NCBI RefSeq assembly: GCF_019039035.1
Contig: NZ_JAHNZT010000023.1
Coordinates: 62,001 to 126,000 of the forward strand
Direction of reading: 5' to 3'
DNA from: Citreicoccus inhibens
Lineage (GTDB): Bacteria; Myxococcota; Myxococcia; Myxococcales; Myxococcaceae
DNA: 64,000 nucleotides
Shown here one piece after another: positions 35,932 through 45,096 of the stretch. Both the position numbers and the translations under genes were made by a program. The notes under the pieces are model-generated. The model was not told where the DNA came from, searched no databases, and saw only the letters and a program-made list of their open reading frames with translations. Each line of letters starts with the position of its first letter. Within the stretch, counting starts at the first letter, position 1.

Positions 35932-36774
35932 TCAGTGCACTTGCAGGGCGATGGCCAGCGCGAGCTTCCAATCGAGCCCGAGCTGAATGCCGAAGTACGA
36001 GCCGCCCACCGACGTGGTGCCGAACGCCACGCCGATATGGGCGAGTTCCCCGAGGATGAGCTTCATGCCCACCTCGCCGCCGACGTTGAACTCGGGACGG
36101 TTGTCATGCCAGCCCGAGCCCAGGAACATCCGGGCGTAGGGCGCCGCCCAGCTCGTCAAGAAGTGCTGATAGCCCACGTAGGAGTTCAGCTCCGACTTGA
36201 GGTGCGTCATCGCGGTCATGTTCAGCCCCAGGTTGATGCGCCGGGCCAGGAAGGCCATGGGCTGAACGTGGATGTCGAACATCATGCCCGTCTCGCCCCC
36301 CAGCCCCAGGCGAGCCCCGAGCACCGCCTCCACGAGTGACTTCTCCACGGCGAGCGCCGCCCAGCGCAGGTGCTCGGCCTCCGCCGTGTCGCCTCGCGCC
36401 GCGCGGAGGTCCGCCAGCGCCAGCGTGGCCTCCTCGTTCTCCGCGTCGACGCCCTGACGCAGCGGCGGCTCGGCGCCGTCCAGGTCGCCGTGCTCCATGC
36501 GGATGCGGCCCGCGGTGATGCACGACGCGACATCGCCCTGATTGCACGCCTTGGCGAAGGCATCGGCGGCGTCCACCACGTTCCCCTCCCCCATCCGCTG
36601 CCCGCCGAGCACCTGACACGAGGACACGCGGCCCGCGTCACACTCGGCCTGCAAGTCCGGGGGAGGCGGGGGCGGCCTGGGGACGGTGACGCAGGCCGAG
36701 AGCGCGCCCAGGAGCAACGGACACAGCCAGCGGACGAGCACAGGACGAGCGAGCGAGGGGGGGAGAGCCAGCAT
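35932..36774 (-). CDS. lipoprotein with Sel1/TPR-like repeats
   Basis: A 280-residue predicted lipoprotein. The signal MLALPPSLARPVLVRWLCP ends in lipobox LSAC, then a Pro-rich linker. Residues about 45-150 hold degenerate Sel1/TPR units with paired cysteines (CDAGRVSSCQVLGG, ACNQGDVASCITAGRI). The C-terminal 120 residues are glycine- and aromatic-rich alternating strands (ARRINLGLNMTAMTHLKSEL, GGSYFGIQLGLDWKLALAI), which look like part of an outer-membrane barrel. A GTG six codons upstream (36792) is an alternative start. Function unknown. Confidence 0.7.
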   Translation of the reverse strand: MLALPPSLARPVLVRWLCPLLLGALSACVTVPRPPPPPPDLQAECDAGRVSSCQVLGGQRMGEGNVVDAADAFAKACNQGDVASCITAGRIRMEHGDLDGAEPPLRQGVDAENEEATLALADLRAARGDTAEAEHLRWAALAVEKSLVEAVLGARLGLGGETGMMFDIHVQPMAFLARRINLGLNMTAMTHLKSELNSYVGYQHFLTSWAAPYARMFLGSGWHDNRPEFNVGGEVGMKLILGELAHIGVAFGTTSVGGSYFGIQLGLDWKLALAIALQVH

Positions 36775-36826
36775 GAACGGCGATTCAATCACGGGACGGT
36801 GCGGGCTGCTCGTCCGGCGTCGCGCC

Positions 36827-37816
36827 TCACCCCGCCAGTCGGGTGCCCCCCCACGTCCCCTCCGGACGCGCCCCGACGCCCTCTCCGCGCGCGGGGAAGT
36901 GCTGGTTCGCCCAGCGCACCAGATGCTCCACCGCCCGCTCGCCAGCGCCCCCCGTCGTGAAGATGTGGTTGGTGCCGGTCAGCTTGAAGCGCGACACGTT
37001 GGGGTGAGGCAGGTGCGCGAGCGCGGCCTGGTGGATGCGCTCGAAGAAGACATCGCGCAGCTTCCCCTCCGCGGTGAGCACCAGCGCGGGCGTCCCGCGC
37101 TGCACCACCCGCTGCCATGCCTGCACCAACGGCACGTTGGCCACGTCGGGCAGGACGTCGCGGTCGAGCAAGAGGTCGAGCAGCGCCTGACGCGGGAACG
37201 GCACGTAGCGGAACAGCCGCGAGTACTCATTCTCCAGCGTGAGCATGCGCATCCAGCCCCAGAAGGAGAACACCTTGGAGGTGACGCGCCGCACCCGGCC
37301 TCGCCACCGCTCCCGGCGGCCTTGCGGGCGCGATGCCTCGGGCGGCGCCTCGTCCTGGACGGGCTCCGTCACATAGAACTCGGGCTCGAAGAGGAAGACA
37401 CCTCGGACGCCGCGCGGGTCGCGATCCGCCAGATACGTGGACGTGGTGGCCGCGCCGCACAGGCCGCCGAGCACCAACCCGTCCAGGCCATGGCGCTGGC
37501 ACAGCGCCTCCACCAACTCGAGCGACACGGGCACGAAGCCGCCGTCACACACCTGCCGGTACAGCTCCGCGGTCGTGTCCGGCAGCGGCCCCTCGGTGTC
37601 CCCCAGGCCCGGCAGGTCCACGCGGAAGCACGGATAGCCCTGCGCGGACAGACGGTCCGCGGCGCGCGCGGACAGGCCCGCGTGCCCGTCGCGAGGCACG
37701 TGCCCTGGGTTCAGGAAGAGGAAGCCCACCGTGCGGGCCGGGGTGCCAGCGGGCACCGGATGCGACGTGCCCCAGAGTCGGTGCCCGAGCACATCCACCT
37801 CGAACAGCTCCCTCAT
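36827..37816 (-). CDS. alpha/beta hydrolase resembling exosortase-A-system hydrolase 1
   Basis: A 329-residue alpha/beta hydrolase. The nucleophile elbow reads VLGGLCGAATTSTYLA, that is G-L-C-G-A with Cys in place of Ser. This is the pattern of the hydrolase-1 partner in exosortase A/EPS clusters (G-L-C-D-A). DGFRVDLPG-like strand CFRVDLPGLGDTEG and a late histidine in LTGTNHIFTTGG complete a plausible triad. A basic insert PQGRRERWRGRVRRVTSK is unusual. It overlaps the upstream hydrolase by ATGA, so the two are made together. No exosortase or EPS gene is visible nearby. Ser-less nucleophile and pairing argue for a specialised acyl or ester substrate. Confidence 0.72.
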   Translation of the reverse strand: MRELFEVDVLGHRLWGTSHPVPAGTPARTVGFLFLNPGHVPRDGHAGLSARAADRLSAQGYPCFRVDLPGLGDTEGPLPDTTAELYRQVCDGGFVPVSLELVEALCQRHGLDGLVLGGLCGAATTSTYLADRDPRGVRGVFLFEPEFYVTEPVQDEAPPEASRPQGRRERWRGRVRRVTSKVFSFWGWMRMLTLENEYSRLFRYVPFPRQALLDLLLDRDVLPDVANVPLVQAWQRVVQRGTPALVLTAEGKLRDVFFERIHQAALAHLPHPNVSRFKLTGTNHIFTTGGAGERAVEHLVRWANQHFPARGEGVGARPEGTWGGTRLAG

Positions 37817-38643
37817 GACACCGCCTCCTGCGCCTGGGTTCGCGCGCTCGCCTCGGCAATGAAAGTCAGCCCGTCCTCGAAGACCTGGGACATGTCCGGC
37901 AGCAGCTTGTTGCTCGCGGTCCAGAAGAAGGGCCGCGGGATGCGCGCGGAGAGGCTCCGCCCGGGCACGAGGCACTTCTCCGCCGGGCGCCCGTCCAGGT
38001 GCACCACCCGCCACGGTCGCGCGTCATCGCGCGTCGGCAAGGCGAGGCCATAGGACTCCGTGCTGCGCCACAGCTCGCGCGACCACGGATAGCCCTCCAC
38101 CTCCATGAGCATTCCGGACTCCAGCTCCGCCACGTAATCCTCACGCGAGCGGCGCGGTCCCCCCGTGCCCTCCAGGTTGTCCGAGGCCACCTTGCGCCGC
38201 AGCAAGTCCATCAAGTGCGCGCGGCCGGACTCGGGCGGGTCCCACATGAGCAGGCCCGCGAGCCCTTCATCCGCGAACACGCGCGCCCCCAGCAACGCGC
38301 CCAGCCGCAGGCCGTGCACCACCACCGGCACACCAGGACAGGAGGCCCGCAGGTGCCCGAGCGCGGCGCGGACATCCTCTTCCCACCGCGCCAGCGTCAT
38401 CTGCTCGAAGCGCCCCGTGCTCTCGCCCACGCCGCGATAGTCGAAGCGCAGGACCTCCACGCCCCGCTGCGCGAGATGGCGCGCCCAGCGAGCCCAGACG
38501 ACGTAGCCGTGCGTCCGCTCCAGGGCCATGGGCCCCACCAGGAGCACCGCCGCCCGGCTCGGGCCCACGGCGTGGTGATGCACGAAATAAAGAGAGTCCG
38601 CGCCCTGGGGCAGGTACCCAGGCGTTTCCGGAAACGTCTGCAT
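37813..38643 (-). CDS. alpha/beta hydrolase resembling exosortase-A-system hydrolase 2
   Basis: A 276-residue alpha/beta hydrolase. RFDYRGVGESTGRFEQM and LLVGPMALERTHGY are typical, but the nucleophile elbow is VVVHGLRLGALLGARV: G-L-R-L-G, with arginine where serine is expected. The same GLRLGA string is, as I recall, characteristic of exosortase-associated hydrolase 2, so this is a family trait and not decay. The protein may be catalytically altered or a partner of the downstream hydrolase. The ATG at 38643 is preferred over an in-frame TTG eight codons upstream. It is the first gene of the pair; 344 bases upstream lie the DUF5916 promoter region. Confidence 0.7.
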   Translation of the reverse strand: MQTFPETPGYLPQGADSLYFVHHHAVGPSRAAVLLVGPMALERTHGYVVWARWARHLAQRGVEVLRFDYRGVGESTGRFEQMTLARWEEDVRAALGHLRASCPGVPVVVHGLRLGALLGARVFADEGLAGLLMWDPPESGRAHLMDLLRRKVASDNLEGTGGPRRSREDYVAELESGMLMEVEGYPWSRELWRSTESYGLALPTRDDARPWRVVHLDGRPAEKCLVPGRSLSARIPRPFFWTASNKLLPDMSQVFEDGLTFIAEASARTQAQEAVS

Positions 38644-38822
38644 GTCTTGAACAGCCCCCTCGGCCAAGCGCGATGGTAGGGACGCGCCCCCAGTCCGGTC
38701 AAACCCTCACGCTCCGTTTATAAGCCCTTCATTCCCAGACATCCCGGTGATTCAGACCCGTGGATATCCCGTAGCCAGCGCGGGGCCCGACCTCGCGAGC
38801 CACCAAAGTACGAAGCCCTTCG

Positions 38823-38850
38823 TTGACTTCTACGAATCAATTCGTAGATA
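38823..38850 (+). promoter_or_regulatory. promoter with embedded palindromic operator before the DUF5916 gene
   Basis: TTGACT (38823-38828), a 16-base spacer and TAGATA (38845-38850) form a near-consensus sigma-70 promoter. The spacer and first three bases of the -10 box are occupied by CTACGAATCAATTCGTAG (38830-38847), a perfect palindrome with 8-base arms and a 2-base centre. A bound repressor would cover the promoter. The site is about 137 bases before the ATG at 38988. The rest of the 344-base gap (38644-38987) shows no gene. Confidence 0.6.
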
Positions 38851-38987
38851 AGGGCACACGGGCTGCGAGTCCGCGCGCGGTTGGAGTCGGCGCTGACTCA
38901 ATCCCTGCGAAATGAAAGTTCATCTGGAGCGTTTGCGGCGATGCGCTGCCGCGGCTTGGGGGCGGAGCGCGCGCATCGAGGAGCGGC

Positions 38988-41546
38988 ATGTCGTCTGGAG
39001 TGATGAGGGGTTGCGCACTGGCGGTGTTGTTGGGGGCCACGGTCGCGCAGGCAGCGGAGGCCATTCAGGCCGTGAGGGCTGACGGGCCGCTGCACGTGGA
39101 CGGCCGTCTCGATGAACCCGCGTGGGCGAAGGCGCCCGTGTTCGACGCCTTCGTGGAGCGCTTCCCGGTGTCCGGGCGTACTCCCAGTGAGCGCACCGAG
39201 GTCCGGGTCCTCTACGACGCGGAGACGCTCTACGTGGGCATCGTCGCGCACGACTCGCAGCCCGCGCTCATCGACCGGCGCATGGGGCGGCGAGACGACT
39301 TCCCGTACTCGGACGCGGTGCGCCTCATCATCGACCCGATGAACGACCGGCGGACCGGCTACGGCTTCGCGGTCAACGCGGGCGGCATCCAGGAAGACGG
39401 CCTGTATTACGACGACCGCAACTACACGACCGACTGGGGCGGCGTCTGGGACGCGGCCGTGGGCAACGTGGAGGACGGCTGGGTCGCCGAGTACGCCATC
39501 CCCCTGTCGCTGCTGCGCTTCCCCGAGGCGCCGGTGCAGTCATGGGGCTTCTCGGTGCGCCGGGACATCGCGCGCAAGAACGAGGAGCTGGAGTCCGTCG
39601 AGAACCCGCGCGAGGCGGCCGCGAACGTGTCGCGGCTGGGGCGGCTGACGGGGCTCGTGGACCTCCAACCCCGGGGCCGCTGGGAGCTGGTGCCCTACGT
39701 GGCGGCACGCGGGGTGATGCGGCCGCAGTTCTCGGACGCGGCGCAGCCCACGCCCCGGATGATGAGCCCCGTGCTCGACGTGGGCCTGGATGTCCGAGGC
39801 GCGCTGAGCAGCGGGCTGATGCTCAACGCCACGTTCAATCCGGACTTCGGCGAGTTGGAGGCGGATCAACTCCTGCTCAACCTCTCCACCTTCGAGTCCT
39901 ACTACAGCGAGCGCCGGCCCTTCTTCACCCAGGGCATGGAGCTGTTCCAGCCGGTGGGCTGGGAGGGCGGGCGCTCGCCGCTGACGATGTTCTACTCGCG
40001 GCGCGTGGGGCTGGAGACGCCCATCCTCGGCGCGGCGAAGCTGACCGGCACGGTGGGGCCGGGCGTGCAGGTGGGCGTGCTGGACGCGCTCGTCGCCGGG
40101 CCCTGGCAGGCGCAGGACGAGGCGAACCCGGACCGGCGGCTGCGCGTGCACCCCAGCCGGCCGCTGCACCTGGGGCCGGACGCGGAGCTGCCCGGTGCGC
40201 CGCTGGCCACCACCAACTTCCTGGCCGCGGCGGCGCGCGCCCCGGTGGGGACGGCCTCGCGCGTGGGCGTGAGCTTCGCGTCGGCGCTGCCCATGGCCGG
40301 GCTGTGTCGCGAGGAGGACGCGGCCCTGGACGACGCGCGCCAGCCCGCCGAGTGCCGGACGCGCGGCGGCAACGTGCTGGGCATGGACTTCGACCTGCGC
40401 TCGGCGAACCGCGAGTGGGCGGTGTACGGCCAGCTCAATGCCTCGCAAGTGGTGCGGGGCCTGCCCGAGCGGACGCTGCACGACGGAACGGTGCTGCGGC
40501 GCGGGGACATGGGCGTCGGCGGCTATCTGCGCGCCGGCCGCTTCAGCGGCAACGGGTTCCGCGCGGACGTGGGCGTCGACTTCGCGTCGCCGACGCTGTC
40601 GCTCGTGGCCACGGGCTTCCAGCGCGCGCAGAACGAGCAGACGCCCCGCTTCACCCTGCGCTACGAGCGGCAGGACGGACTGGGGCCGCTCAAGCTCTTC
40701 CGGGCCATTGTCACAGGTGGCGCGAAGTGGACCGCGGACTCTCGCGCCACGTTCCGGGGCGCGTTCATGGACCTGAACCTCATCGCCATCCTGCCCACGT
40801 TCGACCTCATCGAGCTGGACGTGGGCACCGACGTCGGCGGCTACGACGTGCGCGCGCTCGACAGCACCGGCGTGCCGCTGGAGCGCGAGGGCAGCCACTA
40901 CGTCAACTTCTACGTGGAGAGCAACGCGAAGCGCGCGATGTCCATCGGCGGCAACGCGTCCATGGCCCTGCACCGCGCCGGCGGTCCAACCCCGGCGCGC
41001 GTGGGCTGGGGCGGTGACGTGTTCGTCTCCGTGCGGCCCCATCCGTCGCTGGAGACGCGCGTGGAGGTGGGCAATGACCGGACGCCCTACGTGGCCCGCT
41101 TCGTGGAGAACCTGGGCAACTCCCACTTCATCCTGGGCGACCTGAAGTCCAACTACCTGTCGCTCACGCTGCGCCAGCAGTGGATCCTCACGCCGCACCT
41201 GACGCTCCAGGGCTACGCGCAGCTCTTCACCGACTACGGCGTCTATGGCCGCTACTTCAGCGCCAGCTCGAACGAGGCCAAGGCCCCCATCCGCCTCGCC
41301 GACCTCACCCCCGTCGACCGCGCCGACGCGGACAGCTTCTACGACACGGCGCTGAACGTGAACGTGGTGCTGCGCTGGGAGTACCGCCTGGGCTCCACGC
41401 TGTTCCTCGTGTACTCGCGCGCGCAGCAAGGACTGCCGGCGGCGGAGGGAGATCGCCCCGCCGCCTCCCTGCTCCCGAAGCGGCTGCTCGCGGGTCCGGC
41501 CAACGACGCCGTCCTCCTCAAGTGGAGCTACTACTGGGGCGCGTGA
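38988..41546 (+). CDS. DUF5916 outer-membrane protein with N-terminal CBM9-like domain
   Basis: An 852-residue envelope protein. The signal peptide ends at AQAAEA. Residues about 28-215 form the carbohydrate-binding family 9-like domain (DGRLDEPAWAKAP, VLYDAETLYVGIVAHDS, DDFPYSDAVRLIIDP, GGIQEDGLYYDDRNYTTDW). The remainder is DUF5916, alternating short amphipathic strands of a large beta-barrel (FNPDFGELEADQ, SYYSERRPFFTQGMELFQ). It ends in a charged loop and VLLKWSYYWGA. The family is often near TonB-dependent and protease genes but has no proven role. GAGGAG is five bases before the ATG. A strong, palindrome-controlled promoter lies upstream. Confidence 0.85.
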   Translation: MSSGVMRGCALAVLLGATVAQAAEAIQAVRADGPLHVDGRLDEPAWAKAPVFDAFVERFPVSGRTPSERTEVRVLYDAETLYVGIVAHDSQPALIDRRMGRRDDFPYSDAVRLIIDPMNDRRTGYGFAVNAGGIQEDGLYYDDRNYTTDWGGVWDAAVGNVEDGWVAEYAIPLSLLRFPEAPVQSWGFSVRRDIARKNEELESVENPREAAANVSRLGRLTGLVDLQPRGRWELVPYVAARGVMRPQFSDAAQPTPRMMSPVLDVGLDVRGALSSGLMLNATFNPDFGELEADQLLLNLSTFESYYSERRPFFTQGMELFQPVGWEGGRSPLTMFYSRRVGLETPILGAAKLTGTVGPGVQVGVLDALVAGPWQAQDEANPDRRLRVHPSRPLHLGPDAELPGAPLATTNFLAAAARAPVGTASRVGVSFASALPMAGLCREEDAALDDARQPAECRTRGGNVLGMDFDLRSANREWAVYGQLNASQVVRGLPERTLHDGTVLRRGDMGVGGYLRAGRFSGNGFRADVGVDFASPTLSLVATGFQRAQNEQTPRFTLRYERQDGLGPLKLFRAIVTGGAKWTADSRATFRGAFMDLNLIAILPTFDLIELDVGTDVGGYDVRALDSTGVPLEREGSHYVNFYVESNAKRAMSIGGNASMALHRAGGPTPARVGWGGDVFVSVRPHPSLETRVEVGNDRTPYVARFVENLGNSHFILGDLKSNYLSLTLRQQWILTPHLTLQGYAQLFTDYGVYGRYFSASSNEAKAPIRLADLTPVDRADADSFYDTALNVNVVLRWEYRLGSTLFLVYSRAQQGLPAAEGDRPAASLLPKRLLAGPANDAVLLKWSYYWGA

Positions 41547-41558
41547 GCCCGCGAGCCC

Positions 41559-44500
41559 CTACAGGGTGAACCAGTAGGCCAGGCCGTTCAGGTCCGCGAG
41601 GGACAGCGACACCGTCAACCCTCGCAGCGCCCCGCCATCCTGGAACGGTGACTCGCGCACGCCGACGCTCACGCCCAGGCGGTCCTGGAGAATGGCGGCG
41701 TGCGCCGCGAAGCCCCAGTCGAAGCGGCGCTCGCTCCCCGCCCAGTGCACCGAGGCGCGCGGCCCCAGGCCCAGCGACACGCCGTTGATGTGCACGGTGG
41801 GCCGAAGCCCCACGGTGCTCGACAAGCGGTTGTGCTCGCTCTCGAAGTCGATCGGCTCCACCTGGGACACCAGGGACAGGCTCGGAGACAGGCGCAGCGC
41901 GGGCTCCAGCCAGGCCGCCGCCACGCCGCCGTTCGCGGCATCGAACGCCACGCGATAGGGCAACAGGTGCAGCGCCCACGGCTTCCACGGGGAGGCCCCC
42001 GGCGGGGCGGTCCTCGGCACGCTCGACGGATCCAACTCGAAGCGCGGCGTCGGGCCGTTGAGGGCCGAGCGCCGCGTCCAGAGCTGGCCCGCCGCCAGCA
42101 CCCAGCGCACCCCATCCCTCGCCGTGGACGGGGGCGCGTCCGGCGCGTTGTTCGTCTCCTGAAGCTCCACCACCGTGGCGCGATCCACCACGCGCCGCAG
42201 CGTCGTCCCCCACCAGCGCGCGGGGTCCTCCAGCGCCAGCTTCATGCTCGGGTCCTGAGCCTGGAAGCCCTGCGCGCGCAGCCCCGCGAGGAACGCATCG
42301 AAGCCGGGGTCCTCCAGGCACAGCGCCTCCGTGTCGCGCTCACCGCAGGCCCGCCGATGCGAGCGCGCCGCGGCCAACGCCGCCGCCACCGAGTCCCCGT
42401 GGGGCAGCGACACGTCCCCGCTCGCCCAGGCCCACCAGGACTCGCCCAGCAGGGCGTCCGCCTGCGCGCGACTGCCCAGCGTGGCCGCCAGCTCCTCTCG
42501 CGCGAGCGTCACCAGCACGTGCCTGCCGCGTGGTGAGGCCAGCAGCCCCATCCGCTCGGCGAGCACGTGCATCCCCTGCCCCACGCACCGCTGCGTGTCG
42601 GGCGCGGCCAGATCCAACTCGTCCGAGGGCGGTGGGCGCCGCACCGGGATGGGCGAGCCCCGCGCATAAGGGTCCTGTCGCGCGCACGCCTCCACCGCGA
42701 AGGAGTGCACCGCATCGTAGATGCCCGAGTAGTAGTCCAGCTCGCGCAGCGGCCTGTCCAGGAAGCCCGCGAAGTTGCCCAGCTGGGAGCTGGCCAGCGG
42801 CGCGAAGCGCGTGGAGACGAACAGCCGCCGCTCCGGAGAGCGCCCACCTTGGAGCGCCTGGGCCTGCTCGGCGAGCGACTCCAGCGACGCGGCCCGAAGC
42901 TGAAGCGCGGGCACCAGCCCCACCAGCGTGCCCAACAGCCGGGTTCGGTGCGCGAGCAGCGCGGGGTCCGCATCGTGCGCGGTGCCCCCTTCGGGCTCGC
43001 GCTGGAGCGCCGCGACCTCCTCATCCACGAGCAGCGCCAACCCGGCCTCCACGACGCGGCTCGGGGCCTCGGGCGCGAAGAGCACGCCGGGCGGCTTGGA
43101 CCGGAGCGCCTCGCGCGCGTCGTGCGCGGGCATGGCCACGGACGACAGCGGCATGGACTCCATGCCCTGGAGCTGGGAGTCCAGCACCGCGTTGGCCAAG
43201 AGGTTCGTCGCGAACGAGAGCCCTCGGCACAGGCGCATCACCTCCAGCATCGAGCCGCGCAGGCGGACCTGCTGAAGCTCGGTGAGGCCGCCGCGCACCA
43301 TGGACTCCAGCTCGCCCGCGAAGAACTCCAGCGTGGAGGCGCTCAGCTCCACGCCGTCGCGCACCACGTCCTGGATGCGCAGGCGGTCCACCCCGGGCAT
43401 CCACGACGCGGTGAGCGGTGCATCCACCTGACGCCGGAAGGCGTTGCCCTCGCTGAACATCGCCGCCAGCGCCGTGCCCAACTCCACCAACTCGTCCATT
43501 GAGAGCCGCGTCCCCACGCGCGCCACCTGCGCGGCATCCGCTCGCAAGGGGTCCACGCCAGACTCGCCGCGCAGCGCCCGCGCGCAGTCTCTCAGCAGGG
43601 CTTCTCCAGCGGGGCCGCTCATCGCGCCGCGCAGCCGGCTCACACAGGAGAACAGCAGCCGGCCGCGATACAGCCGAGCATCCACGGTGAGCCGCGGACG
43701 GGGGTCGGGCGCATCGAGCATCCGCACCGCCTCCAGCTTCTCGTGCGCCAGGTCGGACAGCACGCCATGGAGGCGCGCGTACTGGCGGCTCTCATACGCG
43801 GCCCGCAGCAGCAGGTCTCTCGACGTGCGGTTCCACTGCATCGCGCGAGCAGCGCGCCCCAGCTCCGAGTTGCGCGCGGTGGTGACCAGCCCGGCGAACA
43901 GGTCGAGGCTGCCCGCGAGGCTCGCGTCGGACGTGGGCTCCTGAGCCGGCCCCGCGCCGAGCCCACCCTGCAAGCGCCGCACATCCGGATCCACGAAGAC
44001 ATACGTCACCGGCCACCACGGGCGCGCGGTCCGCGTCGACTCCGCCAGCTCGATGGCCAGCCCCACCGGCGCGTTGTCGAACACACCGCCATCCACGTAG
44101 GGCCGTCGGCACAGCGTCACCTCGTGCCCCGGCGTGGAGCGCGCGGCGCACGTGAGTTCGGTGAGGGACTCGCCCGCCACGGGCCCAGGACAGGTGCCCC
44201 GGCGGACCTGCTGCGACACGGGACAGGCCGCCGCGCAGTCGCACAGCTCGCGAGGACTGAAGGCCAGCGGGAACGCCGCCGAGGACATCAGCGCCTGACT
44301 CACCTGCGCGGGGCTCACCGCGGTGCCCGGCGCCTCGGGGTCCGGGCTCTCTCCGAGCGACAGCGCGCTGGCCGCCAGATCGCTCCCCTCGGGCAGCGGC
44401 TGATAGCGCAGGCGGACGCGGCCCGTGGGCGTCACCTCGAACAGCAGCGGCACCACGAAGCGCTGGGTCACCGAGGGCAGGCCCGCGATGTTGCGCACCT

Positions 44501-45038
44501 CGGGCGACAGGCGCGTGACGCTGAACCCGAGCGGCACCACGCAGCCCGGACGAAAGCGCCGCAACCCTTGCGGCTGGAAGACCTTCGCGCGCACGTCCGC
44601 GAGCACCCGCTCCAGCGCGGCCCGCGTCAGCAGGCCGTCATCCGCGCGATAGCGCCTCGCGTCCTCGGGCAACAGGTCATCCAGCCCCACCGGCAACCAC
44701 GTGTCCCGCATCAGGTTGGAGTCCACGCTGTCATCCGCGGTGGAGTCCGGGGCCTGGCACCACAGCGCCGCCGCGAGCAGCGCGTTGATGCTGCCCGCGC
44801 TCGCGCCCGTGACGCCCGCGAGGTGCGGCTGGATGGCGGGCGCGCCGGACGCGGGCGACTGGAGCAGCCGCAGAAAGCGCACCGAGGCCCAGGTGAGCCC
44901 CGCCTCGTAGGCCCCCAGACTCACCCCACCGCTGATGGTGAGCGCGATGTCTCCCCGCGCGGGCGGCGACGACTCGGCCGCCAGCGCCACGCACGCCAGC
45001 AGCCAGACTCCCAGCGTGATTCCCCGGAACTGCCGCAC
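41559..45038 (-). CDS. large exported patatin-like phospholipase with C-terminal barrel-like domain
   Basis: An 1159-residue protein. A signal peptide ends near ALAAES. The patatin domain (about 30-370) has the glycine-rich oxyanion loop SGGVSLGAYEAG, nucleophile S80 in GASAGS and catalytic D316 in YVDGGVFDNAPVG. The full Ser-Asp dyad predicts lipid acyl hydrolase activity outside the cytoplasm. About 600 helical residues follow with no recognised domain. The last 170 residues are alternating strands ending in LADLNGLAYWFTL, like the closing strand of an outer-membrane barrel. The start codon is GTG with GGGAGG five bases upstream. It converges on the DUF5916 gene. A cysteine-rich insert (about 266-310) is unusual for patatins. 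Confidence 0.83.
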   Translation of the reverse strand: MRQFRGITLGVWLLACVALAAESSPPARGDIALTISGGVSLGAYEAGLTWASVRFLRLLQSPASGAPAIQPHLAGVTGASAGSINALLAAALWCQAPDSTADDSVDSNLMRDTWLPVGLDDLLPEDARRYRADDGLLTRAALERVLADVRAKVFQPQGLRRFRPGCVVPLGFSVTRLSPEVRNIAGLPSVTQRFVVPLLFEVTPTGRVRLRYQPLPEGSDLAASALSLGESPDPEAPGTAVSPAQVSQALMSSAAFPLAFSPRELCDCAAACPVSQQVRRGTCPGPVAGESLTELTCAARSTPGHEVTLCRRPYVDGGVFDNAPVGLAIELAESTRTARPWWPVTYVFVDPDVRRLQGGLGAGPAQEPTSDASLAGSLDLFAGLVTTARNSELGRAARAMQWNRTSRDLLLRAAYESRQYARLHGVLSDLAHEKLEAVRMLDAPDPRPRLTVDARLYRGRLLFSCVSRLRGAMSGPAGEALLRDCARALRGESGVDPLRADAAQVARVGTRLSMDELVELGTALAAMFSEGNAFRRQVDAPLTASWMPGVDRLRIQDVVRDGVELSASTLEFFAGELESMVRGGLTELQQVRLRGSMLEVMRLCRGLSFATNLLANAVLDSQLQGMESMPLSSVAMPAHDAREALRSKPPGVLFAPEAPSRVVEAGLALLVDEEVAALQREPEGGTAHDADPALLAHRTRLLGTLVGLVPALQLRAASLESLAEQAQALQGGRSPERRLFVSTRFAPLASSQLGNFAGFLDRPLRELDYYSGIYDAVHSFAVEACARQDPYARGSPIPVRRPPPSDELDLAAPDTQRCVGQGMHVLAERMGLLASPRGRHVLVTLAREELAATLGSRAQADALLGESWWAWASGDVSLPHGDSVAAALAAARSHRRACGERDTEALCLEDPGFDAFLAGLRAQGFQAQDPSMKLALEDPARWWGTTLRRVVDRATVVELQETNNAPDAPPSTARDGVRWVLAAGQLWTRRSALNGPTPRFELDPSSVPRTAPPGASPWKPWALHLLPYRVAFDAANGGVAAAWLEPALRLSPSLSLVSQVEPIDFESEHNRLSSTVGLRPTVHINGVSLGLGPRASVHWAGSERRFDWGFAAHAAILQDRLGVSVGVRESPFQDGGALRGLTVSLSLADLNGLAYWFTL

Positions 45039-45096
45039 GGCGCCTCCCCAACGGGACGAAAAGTGCGGCGCAGTCTATCCGGACCCGCTCCCACGG

